In this document: in pieces, positions 1-8,348 of the stretch
How the letters are laid out: the number at the start of each line of letters is the position of its first letter
How positions within the stretch are numbered: the first letter of the stretch is position 1
Origin: Pseudoduganella rivuli
Lineage (GTDB): Bacteria > Pseudomonadota > Gammaproteobacteria > Burkholderiales > Burkholderiaceae_D
Reading direction: 5' to 3'
Assembly: GCF_009674485.1 (NCBI RefSeq)
Contig: NZ_WKJJ01000003.1
Location: 421,186-485,185, forward strand
DNA: 64,000 bases
The notes under the pieces: model-generated
The model's database searches: none
The model's input: the letters and a program-made list of their open reading frames with translations, nothing else
What the model was told of the DNA's origin: nothing
Position numbers and translations under genes: made by a program

Positions 1-180
1 ATTTGCGGTTTAATCTGTTATCACAACAATGACTTCATTCCTTGAGGGACGTATTTTCTCTCGGCATCCGCGCCTTTTCATGTCATTCGCTGCCGGAGCA
101 ATTGGATCTCCAGCCTATCCCTGTTCGTTTGTTTTCCTGTTTCTACGTTGGCATAATTGCCATTTATTTCTGGAGTAGAT

Positions 181-1092
181 ATGACTCGCCCTGAACCGAT
201 GGCGGCACCAAGTTGTGAACATAGTTTTTTTCAAAAAATCATGCAATGGCCGGCCCTTGTTGCAGCGCATTTTGGAAAAAAAACCGTGCCTGTGGTGAAG
301 GAAACCCAAATTCAACCGCCCGCCGGTTTGGAGTGTGTCTTCGTCAGTGGTGTCATGCGCAGCGGAACGACATTGCTGCAGCGGGTTGTAGCGCATTCGC
401 TGGATTCACAATACATTCGCGAAGAGTCCACATTACGGATACCGATCGAATCCTTTCAGGTGCTGGAGCAATACCAGGCATTTGAACCGATTGGCCGAGC
501 TGCCTATGTCGAGCAGTACCAAACCTTCCTTTCAGGCTTGCTCCATGCGATAAGGCGCGAAATCAACGGTGGGACACTGGTGCTGAAGGACCCGCTCGCG
601 CTCAAATCAATACCGACATTCATCGAACTGATGCCCAGGACAAAATTCATCATTTCTATCCGTAATCCAATGTCGACGGCCGCCTCGATTTACAGGGTCA
701 GGAACCGCCAGCGACAACAGGGAAAGCAATCTTTTATTACGCCGATGGATTTTGGTGACATTGTTGAATACATTGCCAGGCTATGTGAGGTCATCATTGC
801 TGTGCATGAAAAAGACAATGTTTGTCTCGTGAAATATGAGGAACTGATTGGGCACAACCCTGCTGTGCTCAAACAATTAAGCAGTTTTATCGGCGCAAGA
901 GTCAAACTGAATCCTCCGGATGACTCCTTTGCATATGATGCCGATCATGCATTCTGGACACCGGAATCGGGACAGGATATAAAAAATACCAGCCTCGATA
1001 AGTATCGAAGCGAATTGTCAGTGGAGGAGAAGGCTCTGGTAGCAGCCAAACTGGCGCGTTTCAACACGATGTTTGGATACACTGCTGAATAA
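181..1092 (+). CDS. Sulfotransferase family protein
   Basis: The 303-residue protein has the two PAPS-binding signatures of sulfotransferases. A P-loop-like 5'-phosphosulfate motif, SGVMRSGTTLLQRVV, lies near residues 56-70. A 3'-phosphate motif around IISIRNPMSTAASIYRVR lies near residues 160-180. The family moves a sulfuryl group from PAPS to a hydroxyl of a sugar or protein; the acceptor cannot be read here. I chose the ATG at 181 because GGAG sits 5 bases upstream; a TTG at 157 in frame would add eight residues. There is no signal peptide, so it is probably cytosolic. It converges on flgN and is the only non-flagellar gene on that side, so a role in flagellin-glycan or surface-polysaccharide sulfation is possible but is inference only. 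Confidence 0.75.
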   Translation: MTRPEPMAAPSCEHSFFQKIMQWPALVAAHFGKKTVPVVKETQIQPPAGLECVFVSGVMRSGTTLLQRVVAHSLDSQYIREESTLRIPIESFQVLEQYQAFEPIGRAAYVEQYQTFLSGLLHAIRREINGGTLVLKDPLALKSIPTFIELMPRTKFIISIRNPMSTAASIYRVRNRQRQQGKQSFITPMDFGDIVEYIARLCEVIIAVHEKDNVCLVKYEELIGHNPAVLKQLSSFIGARVKLNPPDDSFAYDADHAFWTPESGQDIKNTSLDKYRSELSVEEKALVAAKLARFNTMFGYTAE

Positions 1093-1142
1093 GCTGCCGC
1101 GAAGTAGTCTGCGCTCAGGACGCCGGCACAGGGGCGCCCGCA

Positions 1143-1610
1143 TCAGCCCGCCACAAACCCCCGTCGCGTCGCCGTGCTGGTGGTCTGCCCCGTCGGCCCA
1201 TACATGTTTGGCGCAGGGCTTTGCGGGCGCAGCGCTTGCAGCGCGCCTTGCGTGTGATTGAGGTGTTTGTTGATCAGCGCACCGTTAATACGGTTCAATT
1301 CCTTGGCTTCGCGCGTCAGATCCAGCACTTGCTGCCAGAATTGCTGTGCGCCGGCATCGCCGCTGGCGGCCAGCCACGCTTCCATGCCGGCTTCTTCCGG
1401 TTTGAATCCTGCCGCACCCAGCGCGCTGTGGCGCTGGCTGGCCAGTATGGCCATGTCGTTGACCAAAGCGGATTTGGTCGGGGTGAGGGCGGTTAAGGCA
1501 TCGATATCCGCTGAAATCAGGCATTGCTGTTCCTGTTTCAGTACTTCCAGCAGGGAAGTAATGACGCGCTGCTCTTCGCGCAGGCTGTCCATCGGCGATA
1601 CCGTTTGCAT
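1143..1610 (-). CDS. flgN: Flagellar export chaperone FlgN
   Basis: The 155-residue protein is almost entirely predicted helix and acidic in its first half, as in the FlgN family. FlgN is the cytosolic chaperone that keeps the hook-filament junction proteins FlgK and FlgL unfolded and delivers them to the export gate. The core segment around residues 8-110 (REEQRVITSLLEVLKQEQ onward, with a conserved RINGALI stretch) is typical. The C-terminal 35 residues are Pro/Ser/Thr-rich and variable. It follows flgM by 8 bases and is the last gene of flgA-flgM-flgN. Its clients flgK and flgL are at 10490-13729. Confidence 0.9.
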   Translation of the reverse strand: MQTVSPMDSLREEQRVITSLLEVLKQEQQCLISADIDALTALTPTKSALVNDMAILASQRHSALGAAGFKPEEAGMEAWLAASGDAGAQQFWQQVLDLTREAKELNRINGALINKHLNHTQGALQALRPQSPAPNMYGPTGQTTSTATRRGFVAG

Positions 1611-1618
1611 TGTGTTAC

Positions 1619-1927
1619 CTATCTTTTACGAGAGTGCAGCAAATCTTTCACTGTTTCCAGCAAGCCATCCGCCACTTTTTCAGAATTGACCTGGAACTTG
1701 CCACTGGCAATGGCTTCCTTGATCCGGTCGACCTTTTGCGTATCAAACACGCCGCTGCTGCCGCCGGCGCCGCTCGCCGCCATGGCCTGGCCCTGCGAGG
1801 ACAGGCGGACACTGTCAGTGGCGACCGGGGTGGTCGCGGCTTTTTCCGCACTGCGCGCATTATTCGCCGACGCCGGGGACGACGACGGTAAACCTGGCGT
1901 GCCCTTAAGTGTGTCGTTAATTTTCAC
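1619..1927 (-). CDS. flgM: Anti-sigma-28 factor FlgM
   Basis: The 102-residue protein has an unstructured, Ser/Ala-rich first half and the conserved C-terminal sigma-binding half (DTQKVDRIKEAIASGKFQVN, residues 64-83, then VADGLLETVKDLL). FlgM holds the flagellar sigma factor FliA inactive until the hook-basal body is complete and FlgM is exported. Length and layout match the family. A sigma-28-type promoter lies directly upstream at 1976-2002, which fits the usual autoregulation of flgM as a late gene. flgA upstream and flgN downstream complete the usual set. Confidence 0.95.
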   Translation of the reverse strand: MKINDTLKGTPGLPSSSPASANNARSAEKAATTPVATDSVRLSSQGQAMAASGAGGSSGVFDTQKVDRIKEAIASGKFQVNSEKVADGLLETVKDLLHSRKR

Positions 1928-1975
1928 AGCATCATCCTCATCTGGTTGGAGTGTGACACTCCGGGGTATGAGTCT

Positions 1976-2002
1976 CTAACGGCACAACTTGATGAAACTT
2001 TA
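1976..2002 (-). promoter_or_regulatory. Candidate sigma-28 promoter of flgM
   Basis: Read on the minus strand the site is TAAA, a 15-base spacer and GCCGTTAG. The consensus is TAAA-N15-GCCGATAA, so the -35 is perfect and the -10 matches 6 of 8. The -10 lies about 49 bases before the flgM start. The spacing is identical to the sites found before flgK, fliD and fliC. Confidence 0.7.
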
Positions 2003-2044
2003 GCTTACCTTTGAGCAATTTTTTCTCATAACCCTTTGGCGCTT

Positions 2045-2833
2045 TTAAAACGCCACTTCCACCAGCCCTCCTGCCCGGGCAATGCCCGTCACTTGCGATC
2101 CGTTGGCCGTCCGGACGGCCACCATTTGTCCTTCCGACGCCGTTGCCACCGCCCGCGCCTCGGACGACACGCGGAAACTGGCATTGCCCGACACCAGTTT
2201 CACCAGTTGCCCCGACTGCACCACCGGCTTGCTGCGCAAGGTATCCAACCGCAACGGCGTACCCGCCGCCAGGGAAACATTACTGCTGCGGCCAATCACT
2301 TGGCCAACGTCCGTGGCGACGCCGGCCGGCAACGTGGTCAGGTCGCCCCGCACCATCGCCAGTTGCGTCGCTTCGATGGGCTGACCCTGCGCCAGCGGTA
2401 CCGCGCTGGCCACGTAGTCGGCTTGCACCGAGACGTTCGCTTGAATATACACCGTCCATGCGGACGGGGACGCACACCGTACGCCCACCGTGGTCTTGCC
2501 CCACGCGCGCGCGCCCGGCATGAAGAAAGCTTGCGGCTGCGGGCACGATGCCAGCGACATGCGCTGGTCGATCGGACCGACCGCCACGCTGACCTGGCCT
2601 GCCATGCCGGCGACCTGGCTTTGCAGGAATTGCTCGACAGTTAATTTCAACTGGTTCAAGTCCTGGCGCGCGGGTTGCTGCGCGAGCGCGGTTGCACTGG
2701 CCAGGGCGAGGGCGGCGAATAACGTAGGGCGGTTTGGCGTCAGCCAAGCCGCCATGCCAGCGCTATCGGGTCGCATGCAATGGCGGCTTGCGCGTCGCGC
2801 AAACCGCCCTACGGGAATAGAAGGCAGTTTCAT
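2045..2833 (-). CDS. flgA: Flagellar P-ring assembly chaperone FlgA, signal peptide interrupted by a REP-like element
   Basis: FlgA is the periplasmic chaperone for P-ring assembly by FlgI. The mature part carries the SAF-like fold region (DYVASAVPLAQGQPIEATQL) and the usual C-terminal beta-domain with VVQSGQLVKLV and the end GIARAGGLVEVAF. I start at the ATG at 2833, which has AGAGG 7 bases upstream; an upstream GTG/ATG extension is unlikely. The protein begins MKLPSIP. About 30 residues encoded by a palindromic element (2723-2813) then intervene before the hydrophobic core LFAALALASATALAQ. Removing 90 bases restores a continuous short Sec signal peptide in frame. The gene diverges from flgB. 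Function is secure; export efficiency or use of an internal start (ATG at 2776 or 2755) is open. Confidence 0.9.
   Translation of the reverse strand: MKLPSIPVGRFARRASRHCMRPDSAGMAAWLTPNRPTLFAALALASATALAQQPARQDLNQLKLTVEQFLQSQVAGMAGQVSVAVGPIDQRMSLASCPQPQAFFMPGARAWGKTTVGVRCASPSAWTVYIQANVSVQADYVASAVPLAQGQPIEATQLAMVRGDLTTLPAGVATDVGQVIGRSSNVSLAAGTPLRLDTLRSKPVVQSGQLVKLVSGNASFRVSSEARAVATASEGQMVAVRTANGSQVTGIARAGGLVEVAF
2723..2813. repeat. REP-like double palindrome inside flgA
   Basis: The 91-base element begins CGTAGGGCGG and ends CCGCCCTACG. It contains two hairpins: GGCGGTTTGGC/GCCAAGCCGCC with loop GTCA, and GGCGGCTTGCGC/GCGCAAACCGCC. Each stem has a single G-T or C-A mismatch at the same position, just inside GGCGG. 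A second copy of the same design but with different inner stems is at 13832-13940. The layout (two inverted hairpins sharing outer GTAGGGCGG arms) is that of a BIME/REP doublet. Confidence 0.8.
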
Positions 2834-2977
2834 AAGGCACCTCTTTGAATGCTGCCATGATAGGCCCCGGCTGCGAATCCCAAGCGTTGAATAAGGCCCC
2901 AAAAGCCGGGCTTATCGTTCGATCGTGTTTCACAGTGGCTGGTTAAGATGGCTCCCATCACTGATGGAGAATTCGCG

Positions 2978-3400
2978 ATGTTAGGGAAACTGGACGATTA
3001 CCTGCGCTTTAATGAGACGGCACTGAGCCTGCGCTCGCAACGCCAGACCGTGCTGGCGTCAAACATCGCGAATGCGGATACGCCGAACTACAAGGCGCGC
3101 GATTTTGATTTCAGCGCCGCGCTGAAAGGGGCGATGGACCGCAACGGCGGTGCACAGCAAGCGCTGAAGACCACGGCTGCCAAACATTACCCGAATCCGG
3201 CGCAGGCCGGCATGCTGCTGCCGGACGGCACCGCCCTGCAATACCGTGGCACCGTGCAGGGCGCCGTCGACGGGAATACCGTGGATATGGACGTGGAGCG
3301 CAATCAGTTTGCCGACAATGGACTGCGCTACGAAGCGGGCATCACGCTGATCAACTCGCAAATCAAGGGCTTGATGACGGCAATCCAGGGAGGCCAGTAA
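2978..3400 (+). CDS. flgB: Flagellar proximal rod protein FlgB
   Basis: The 140-residue rod protein starts [11 protein letters not shown], with GGAG about 9 bases before the ATG at 2978. It carries the rod-protein signature [20 protein letters not shown] near residues 30-50 and the C-terminal heptad-rich helix ([21 protein letters not shown]). FlgB is a proximal rod subunit exported by the flagellar type III gate and sits next to FliE and FlgC. It is the first gene of flgBCDEFGHIJ, with flgC starting 3 bases after its stop. An in-frame upstream ATG at 2948 would add ten unconserved residues. Confidence 0.95.
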   Translation: MLGKLDDYLRFNETALSLRSQRQTVLASNIANADTPNYKARDFDFSAALKGAMDRNGGAQQALKTTAAKHYPNPAQAGMLLPDGTALQYRGTVQGAVDGNTVDMDVERNQFADNGLRYEAGITLINSQIKGLMTAIQGGQ

Positions 3401-3402
3401 TC

Positions 3403-3810
3403 ATGTCGCTGTTTAATATCTTCAATGTTTCCGGTTCGGCCATGAGCGCCCAGGCGCAGCGGCTGAACGTGGTGGCGAGTAACCTGGCCAACGCGGACAG
3501 CGCCACCAGCGCCAGCGGCGAAGCGTACCGCGCCAAGCAGGTGGTATTCGAAGCGCAGCCGTCGCAAAGCAATGGCGCCGCCACCAGCGTCAAGGTGCAG
3601 CGCGTGATCGAAGATCCGTCGCCGCTCAAGCAAATCTACGATCCCAAGCATCCGCTGGCCGACGACAAGGGCTATGTCACGATGCCCAACGTCAGCGTGG
3701 TCGATGAAATGGTCAACATGCTGTCGGCATCGCGTTCGTACCAGACCAACGTGGAAACCATGAATGCAGCCAAGACCATGCTGCTGAAGACTTTAACGAT
3801 CGGGCAATAA
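3403..3810 (+). CDS. flgC: Flagellar proximal rod protein FlgC
   Basis: The 135-residue protein is a normal-length FlgC. The N-terminal rod motif ([14 protein letters not shown], residues 20-33) and the C-terminal rod/hook motif ([29 protein letters not shown]) are both intact. These two helices form the D0 coiled core shared by axial proteins. It is translationally coupled to flgB (2-base gap) and flgD (2-base gap), consistent with one transcript for the rod and hook genes. Confidence 0.95.
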   Translation: MSLFNIFNVSGSAMSAQAQRLNVVASNLANADSATSASGEAYRAKQVVFEAQPSQSNGAATSVKVQRVIEDPSPLKQIYDPKHPLADDKGYVTMPNVSVVDEMVNMLSASRSYQTNVETMNAAKTMLLKTLTIGQ

Positions 3811-3812
3811 TC

Positions 3813-4496
3813 ATGAGCATCACTAACACTGCCGCTGCCGCCGGCCCATCCGAAGCCCTGCTGAACAGCGTCAATCCGAAGAAAGCCACGGCGACCGACA
3901 GCGTGACCGCCGAGCAGGACAAGTTCATGACCTTGCTGGTCACGCAGCTGAAAAACCAGGACCCGATGAACCCGCTGGACAATGCCGCCGTCACCAGCCA
4001 GTTCGCGCAACTGTCCACGGTGACGGGCGTGAACAAATTGAACGACACGCTGGAATCGCTGAAAGCCAGCTATAAATCGTCGGAAAGCCTGCAAGCGACC
4101 AGCCTGATCAACCACGGCGTCCTGTCCGCCGGCAAGACCATCAATGTCAGCGAAGGCAAGGGCATTTACGGGATCGACCTGGCCACGGCGGCGGACAGCG
4201 TCGACGTGCAAATCTTCAGTCCGGCCGGCAAGCTGGTCAAAACCGTCAGCCTGGGCGCGTCCGAAGCCGGCACCGCGCCGTTGGCATGGGATGGCAAGAT
4301 GGATGATGGCGCCACGGCGCCCGATGGCAAGTACAGCTTCTCCGTCACCGCCAAGCGCGGCGGCGAAGCGTTGAAGGACGCGACCGCGCTGTCCTTCAAT
4401 GTGATTCAAAGCGTCTCGACCGGCTCGGCCGGCGTCAAGCTGAACCTGCCCACGGGCGCGCAGCTGACGATGGACGACATCAAACAAATTCTGTAA
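3813..4496 (+). CDS. flgD: Hook assembly scaffold FlgD
   Basis: The 227-residue FlgD is the temporary cap under which hook subunits polymerise. The conserved N-terminal region contains KFMTLLVTQLKNQDPMNPLDN, here residues about 32-52, followed by SQFAQLSTVTGVNKLN. The C-terminal half contains the Tudor-like and FlgD-Ig region (VQIFSPAGKLVKTVSLG, then LAWDGKMDDGATAPDGKYSF). It sits directly before its client flgE, as in most flagellar operons. Confidence 0.95.
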   Translation: MSITNTAAAAGPSEALLNSVNPKKATATDSVTAEQDKFMTLLVTQLKNQDPMNPLDNAAVTSQFAQLSTVTGVNKLNDTLESLKASYKSSESLQATSLINHGVLSAGKTINVSEGKGIYGIDLATAADSVDVQIFSPAGKLVKTVSLGASEAGTAPLAWDGKMDDGATAPDGKYSFSVTAKRGGEALKDATALSFNVIQSVSTGSAGVKLNLPTGAQLTMDDIKQIL

Positions 4497-4525
4497 TTCT
4501 GTAACCCACACCACCAGGGGATATC

Positions 4526-6085
4526 ATGTTCCAGCAAGGACTCAGCGGCCTGAACGCCGCAGCAAAAACGCTCGACGTTATCGGCAACAACATCGCCAAC
4601 TCGGCCACGGTGGGGTTCAAGCAATCGCAGGCGCAGTTTGCCGACTTGTATGCGAATTCGCTGAACGGCGTGTCGGGCAATAATGCCGGTATCGGTGTGT
4701 CCGTGTCGCGCCTGGCGCAGCAATTCACGCAGGGTAATATCGAAACCACCAATAACCCGCTGGACATCTCCATCAACGGCGGCGGCTTCTTCCGCCTGAC
4801 CACGCCGACGGGCGCCGTGCAATACAGCCGTAACGGCCAGTTCCTGCTGGATAAAAACGGCTTCATTACGAATGCGCAGGGCAACTTCCTGTCCGGTTAC
4901 CAGTCGAACAAGGATGGCGTGATCCTGCAAGGCGCGCCGGACCCGATCAAGATCGATTCGTCGGACCTGGTGCCGGTCGCCACGACGAAAGCCAACTTCG
5001 AGCTGAACCTGGACTCGCGCAGCCTGGTGCCGGCCAAGGTGCCGTTCGATGCGCTGGACCCGCTGACGTACAACAAGCAGACCGTGCTGGACGTGTTCGA
5101 CAGCCTGGGTAATCCGCACGTGCTGTCCACCTATTATGTGAAGACGGCCGCGAATACGTGGGACGTCTATGTCGGCAGTGACGGCCGCGAACGTTCGGCC
5201 GCGCTGGTGGCGGCCTCCGTCAATAATGACGGCAATGTGGATGCGGCACGCACCGCGTACCAGGCCGCGCTGCAGACCGGCGATGCCGCGGCGATTGCCC
5301 AGGCCAACCTGGACTTTGCGCAGGCCGCCGGCGACGCCATGCTGAACGCCATGAATGATTTGCCGAATACTGTGGGCGTAACGGCTACCCAGGCGCAGAT
5401 CGATACGCTGACGGCTGCCTATAACGGCGCCACTAACGTCGGTGCGATTGTCGGTACCAACCCCGATGAAATCATGCGCAAGCTGGGCGACGCCGTCAGC
5501 GCGCCGGGCCGGAAAGTGTCGACCCTGATCTTCGACGAGCAGGGCGCGCTGAATACCACGGCGATGACCAACCTGGATCCAACCAACACGCTGCCGTTCA
5601 GCATTACCTTGCCGATCTTCCCGGACACAGGTTCGGTCGAACCATTGACGATCCAGACCAATTTCGTCGGTACCACGCAATACGGCATCAGCACCAGTGA
5701 AAAAGCCTCCACGCAAGATGGTTACTCGTCCGGCCACCTGGAACGCTTTGCCGCGGGTTCGGATGGCGTGATCCTTGGCCAGTACAGCAACGGTAAATCC
5801 CGTCCGCTGGGCCAGATCGTGCTGGCCAACTTCACCAGTGTCGATGGCCTGACGCCGCTTGGCAACAATGCTTGGGTGGAAAGCTCGGCATCCGGTCCGG
5901 CGCAGATCGGCGCGCCGAACACGGGCACCATGGGCTCGCTGCGTTCGTCGTCGGTGGAATCGTCGAACGTGGACTTGACGGCCGAACTGGTCAACATGAT
6001 CACGGCGCAGCGCGTCTACCAGGCCAATGCGCAAACCATCAAGACGCAGGACCAGGTGTTGCAGACCCTCGTGAACCTGCGTTAA
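4526..6085 (+). CDS. flgE: Flagellar hook protein FlgE
   Basis: The 519-residue hook subunit has the N-terminal rod motif (LDVIGNNIANSATVGFKQS), the FlgE/F/G core (NPLDISINGGGFFRL, near residues 75-89) and the C-terminal axial helix (LTAELVNMITAQRVYQANAQTI). It is somewhat longer than the 400-residue enterobacterial FlgE. The extra length lies in the middle surface domains (about residues 170-330), which include an Ala-rich helical insertion near 240-275. It is exported without a cleaved signal peptide. The ATG at 4526 follows AGGGGATATC. Confidence 0.95.
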   Translation: MFQQGLSGLNAAAKTLDVIGNNIANSATVGFKQSQAQFADLYANSLNGVSGNNAGIGVSVSRLAQQFTQGNIETTNNPLDISINGGGFFRLTTPTGAVQYSRNGQFLLDKNGFITNAQGNFLSGYQSNKDGVILQGAPDPIKIDSSDLVPVATTKANFELNLDSRSLVPAKVPFDALDPLTYNKQTVLDVFDSLGNPHVLSTYYVKTAANTWDVYVGSDGRERSAALVAASVNNDGNVDAARTAYQAALQTGDAAAIAQANLDFAQAAGDAMLNAMNDLPNTVGVTATQAQIDTLTAAYNGATNVGAIVGTNPDEIMRKLGDAVSAPGRKVSTLIFDEQGALNTTAMTNLDPTNTLPFSITLPIFPDTGSVEPLTIQTNFVGTTQYGISTSEKASTQDGYSSGHLERFAAGSDGVILGQYSNGKSRPLGQIVLANFTSVDGLTPLGNNAWVESSASGPAQIGAPNTGTMGSLRSSSVESSNVDLTAELVNMITAQRVYQANAQTIKTQDQVLQTLVNLR

Positions 6086-6103
6086 TAGCTGAAAGGGCAA
6101 GCC

Positions 6104-6847
6104 ATGGATAAGCTGATCTATACCGCCATGACCGGCGCGCGTCACTTGCTGGAACAGCAGGCGACCGTGTCGAACAACCTGGCCAACGTCAGCACCACGG
6201 GCTTCCGCGCCCAGCTCGATTCGTTCCGCGCCGTGCCGGTGCAGTCGGATGGCCTGGCGACCCGTACCTTCGTGGTCGACAACACGGTTGGCGCGGATTT
6301 CCGCGCCGGCCCCATCATGACCACCGGCCGCGCGCTCGACGTGGCGGTGCGGGGCGACGGCTGGATTGCCGTGCAGGGCGCCGACGGCTCCGAAGCATAC
6401 ACGCGCAACGGCAGTTTCAAGGTCAGTGAAAACGGCTTGCTGCAAACCACCAGCGGCCAGACCATCCAGGGCGAGGGCGGTCCCATCGCGATCCCGCCCG
6501 ATTCGGACATCGCGATTGCCGGCGACGGCACCGTCAGCGTCATCAGCACCGGGCAAACGCAGCCCGGCCCGGCCAATATCCTGGGCCGTATCAAGCTGGT
6601 GAATCCGCCCGCGCGGGAATTGACGCGCGGCGCCGATGGCCTGTTCCGCCAGGGTTCCGGCCAGCCGGCGGATTTCGATCCCCGGGTCAGCCTGGTCAGC
6701 GGCGCGCTGGAAGGCAGCAACGTCAGCGCCGTCGATTCCATGGTCAACATGATCCAGCTGGGGCGCGCGTTTGAAATGCAGATGAGCCTGATGAAGAATG
6801 CCGAGAATAACGCGGCGAAAGCCACCCAGATCCTCGCTTTGACTTGA
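6104..6847 (+). CDS. flgF: Flagellar rod protein FlgF
   Basis: The 247-residue protein starts [31 protein letters not shown]. It has the FlgE/F/G core (TTGRALDVAVRGDGWIAVQGADG, TRNGSF) and the C-terminal SMVNMIQLGRAFEMQMSLMKNAE helix. FlgF connects the proximal rod to the FlgG distal rod. It lies 18 bases after flgE with an AAGGGCAAGCC ribosome-binding region. A 52-base gap separates it from flgG. Confidence 0.95.
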   Translation: MDKLIYTAMTGARHLLEQQATVSNNLANVSTTGFRAQLDSFRAVPVQSDGLATRTFVVDNTVGADFRAGPIMTTGRALDVAVRGDGWIAVQGADGSEAYTRNGSFKVSENGLLQTTSGQTIQGEGGPIAIPPDSDIAIAGDGTVSVISTGQTQPGPANILGRIKLVNPPARELTRGADGLFRQGSGQPADFDPRVSLVSGALEGSNVSAVDSMVNMIQLGRAFEMQMSLMKNAENNAAKATQILALT

Positions 6848-6899
6848 CGTTGTTCCCTCCATAATGGTGGTGTGGTAAAGCCTATGAGAGGGGAACATC

Positions 6900-7682
6900 A
6901 TGATACGTTCGCTGTGGATCGCCAAAACCGGCATGGAAGCGCAGCAGACGCAAATGGACACGGTTGCCAACAACCTGGCCAACGTCAGCACCAACGGCTT
7001 CAAAAAATCCCGCGCCGTGTTCGAAGACTTGCTGTACCAAAACGTACGGCAACCGGGCGCGCAATCGTCGCAACAAACCAACCTGCCGTCCGGCATGCAG
7101 ATCGGCACCGGCGTGCGTCCTGTCGCGATCGAACGTATCTTCACCCAGGGCAATCCGCAAGCCACGGGCAACGATAAAGACTTGATGGTCAACGGTAACG
7201 GCTTCTTCAACGTGCTGTTGCCGGACGGGACCACCGCTTATACGCGCGACGGTTCGTTCCAGCGCGATGCCAACGGCCAGATGGTGACGTCCAGCGGCTT
7301 CGTGCTGCAGCCGGCCATCACCATCCCCATCAATGCGCAAAGCATCACGGTCGGCCGCGACGGCACCGTGTCCGTGACGCTGCCGGGCCAGACCGCCGCG
7401 CAGCAGATCGGCAGCATCCAGCTGTCCACCTTCATCAATCCGACCGGCCTCGAATCGAAAGGTGAAAACCTGTACGTCGAGACGGGCGCGTCGGGCGCCG
7501 CGCAAGCCAATACGCCCGGCACCAATGGCACCGGCGTGATCCTGCAAGGCTACGTGGAAACGTCGAACGTCAACGTGGTCGAGGAAATGGTCAACATGAT
7601 CCAGACCCAGCGCGCGTACGAGATCAACAGCAAGGCCATTACCACGTCCGACCAGATGCTGGCCAAGCTGGCGCAACTGTAA
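6900..7682 (+). CDS. flgG: Flagellar distal rod protein FlgG
   Basis: The 260-residue FlgG has the family start [20 protein letters not shown] and the conserved [26 protein letters not shown]. The distal-rod segment [27 protein letters not shown] follows near residues 80-105, and the C-terminal [24 protein letters not shown] is present. FlgG forms the distal rod that spans the P and L rings encoded just downstream. AGGGGAACATC precedes the ATG. Confidence 0.96.
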   Translation: MIRSLWIAKTGMEAQQTQMDTVANNLANVSTNGFKKSRAVFEDLLYQNVRQPGAQSSQQTNLPSGMQIGTGVRPVAIERIFTQGNPQATGNDKDLMVNGNGFFNVLLPDGTTAYTRDGSFQRDANGQMVTSSGFVLQPAITIPINAQSITVGRDGTVSVTLPGQTAAQQIGSIQLSTFINPTGLESKGENLYVETGASGAAQANTPGTNGTGVILQGYVETSNVNVVEEMVNMIQTQRAYEINSKAITTSDQMLAKLAQL

Positions 7683-7692
7683 GGGGTAAGCC

Positions 7693-8346
7693 ATGACCCG
7701 CATGCTCTTTCCTGTTGCCGCCATGCTGGCGCTGGCCGCCTGCGGCACCACGCCCACGTCCATCGTGCAGCAGCCGACCACGGCCCGGCCATTGACGATG
7801 GCGCAAATGCAGGCGCCCACCAATGGCGCCATCTTCCAGCAGCAATCGTACCGTCCGCATTTCGAAGACCGCCGCGCGCGCCACGTGGGCGACGTCCTCA
7901 ATCTCGTCATCACGGAAAAGACCGCCGCCGTGAAAGCGGGCGCCACGTCCGGCAGCAAGTCCGGCAGCATGGCCTTTGCCGTGCCGGGGCCGCTGGTCGG
8001 CAACCTGGGCGCCAACGTGTCCACCAGCGGTTCCAGCAAGTTCGCCGATGCGGACAACCAGAGCGCCAGCAACACCTTTACCGGCAACATGGGCGTGACG
8101 GTGGTGGAAGTGCTGCCGAACGGGAACCTGATCGTGGCCGGTGAAAAGCAGATCGCCATGAACAAGGGGACCGAATTCATCCGCTTCTCCGGCATGGTGA
8201 ACCCGGATTCCATCACGACCGGCAACAGCGTGCTGTCGACCGCCGTGGCCGACGCCCGCGTCGAATACCGCACCAACAGCAAGATCGACCGCGCGGAAAT
8301 GAATTCCATGGTGTCGCGCTTCTTCCTCAGCCTGTTGCCATTCTGA
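7693..8346 (+). CDS. flgH: Flagellar L-ring lipoprotein FlgH
   Basis: The 217-residue outer-membrane lipoprotein has a short signal peptide ending in the lipobox LAAC near residue 17 (MTRMLFPVAAMLALAAC). The ring-forming body includes RARHVGDVLNLVITEKTAAVKAGA, VVEVLPNGNLIVAGEKQIAMNKGTEFIRFSGMVNPDSI and the C-terminal RVEYRTNSKIDRAEMNSMVSRFFLSLLPF. FlgH forms the L ring around the distal rod. It is placed between flgG and flgI with 10-base and 2-base gaps. Confidence 0.96.
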   Translation: MTRMLFPVAAMLALAACGTTPTSIVQQPTTARPLTMAQMQAPTNGAIFQQQSYRPHFEDRRARHVGDVLNLVITEKTAAVKAGATSGSKSGSMAFAVPGPLVGNLGANVSTSGSSKFADADNQSASNTFTGNMGVTVVEVLPNGNLIVAGEKQIAMNKGTEFIRFSGMVNPDSITTGNSVLSTAVADARVEYRTNSKIDRAEMNSMVSRFFLSLLPF

Positions 8347-8348
8347 TC

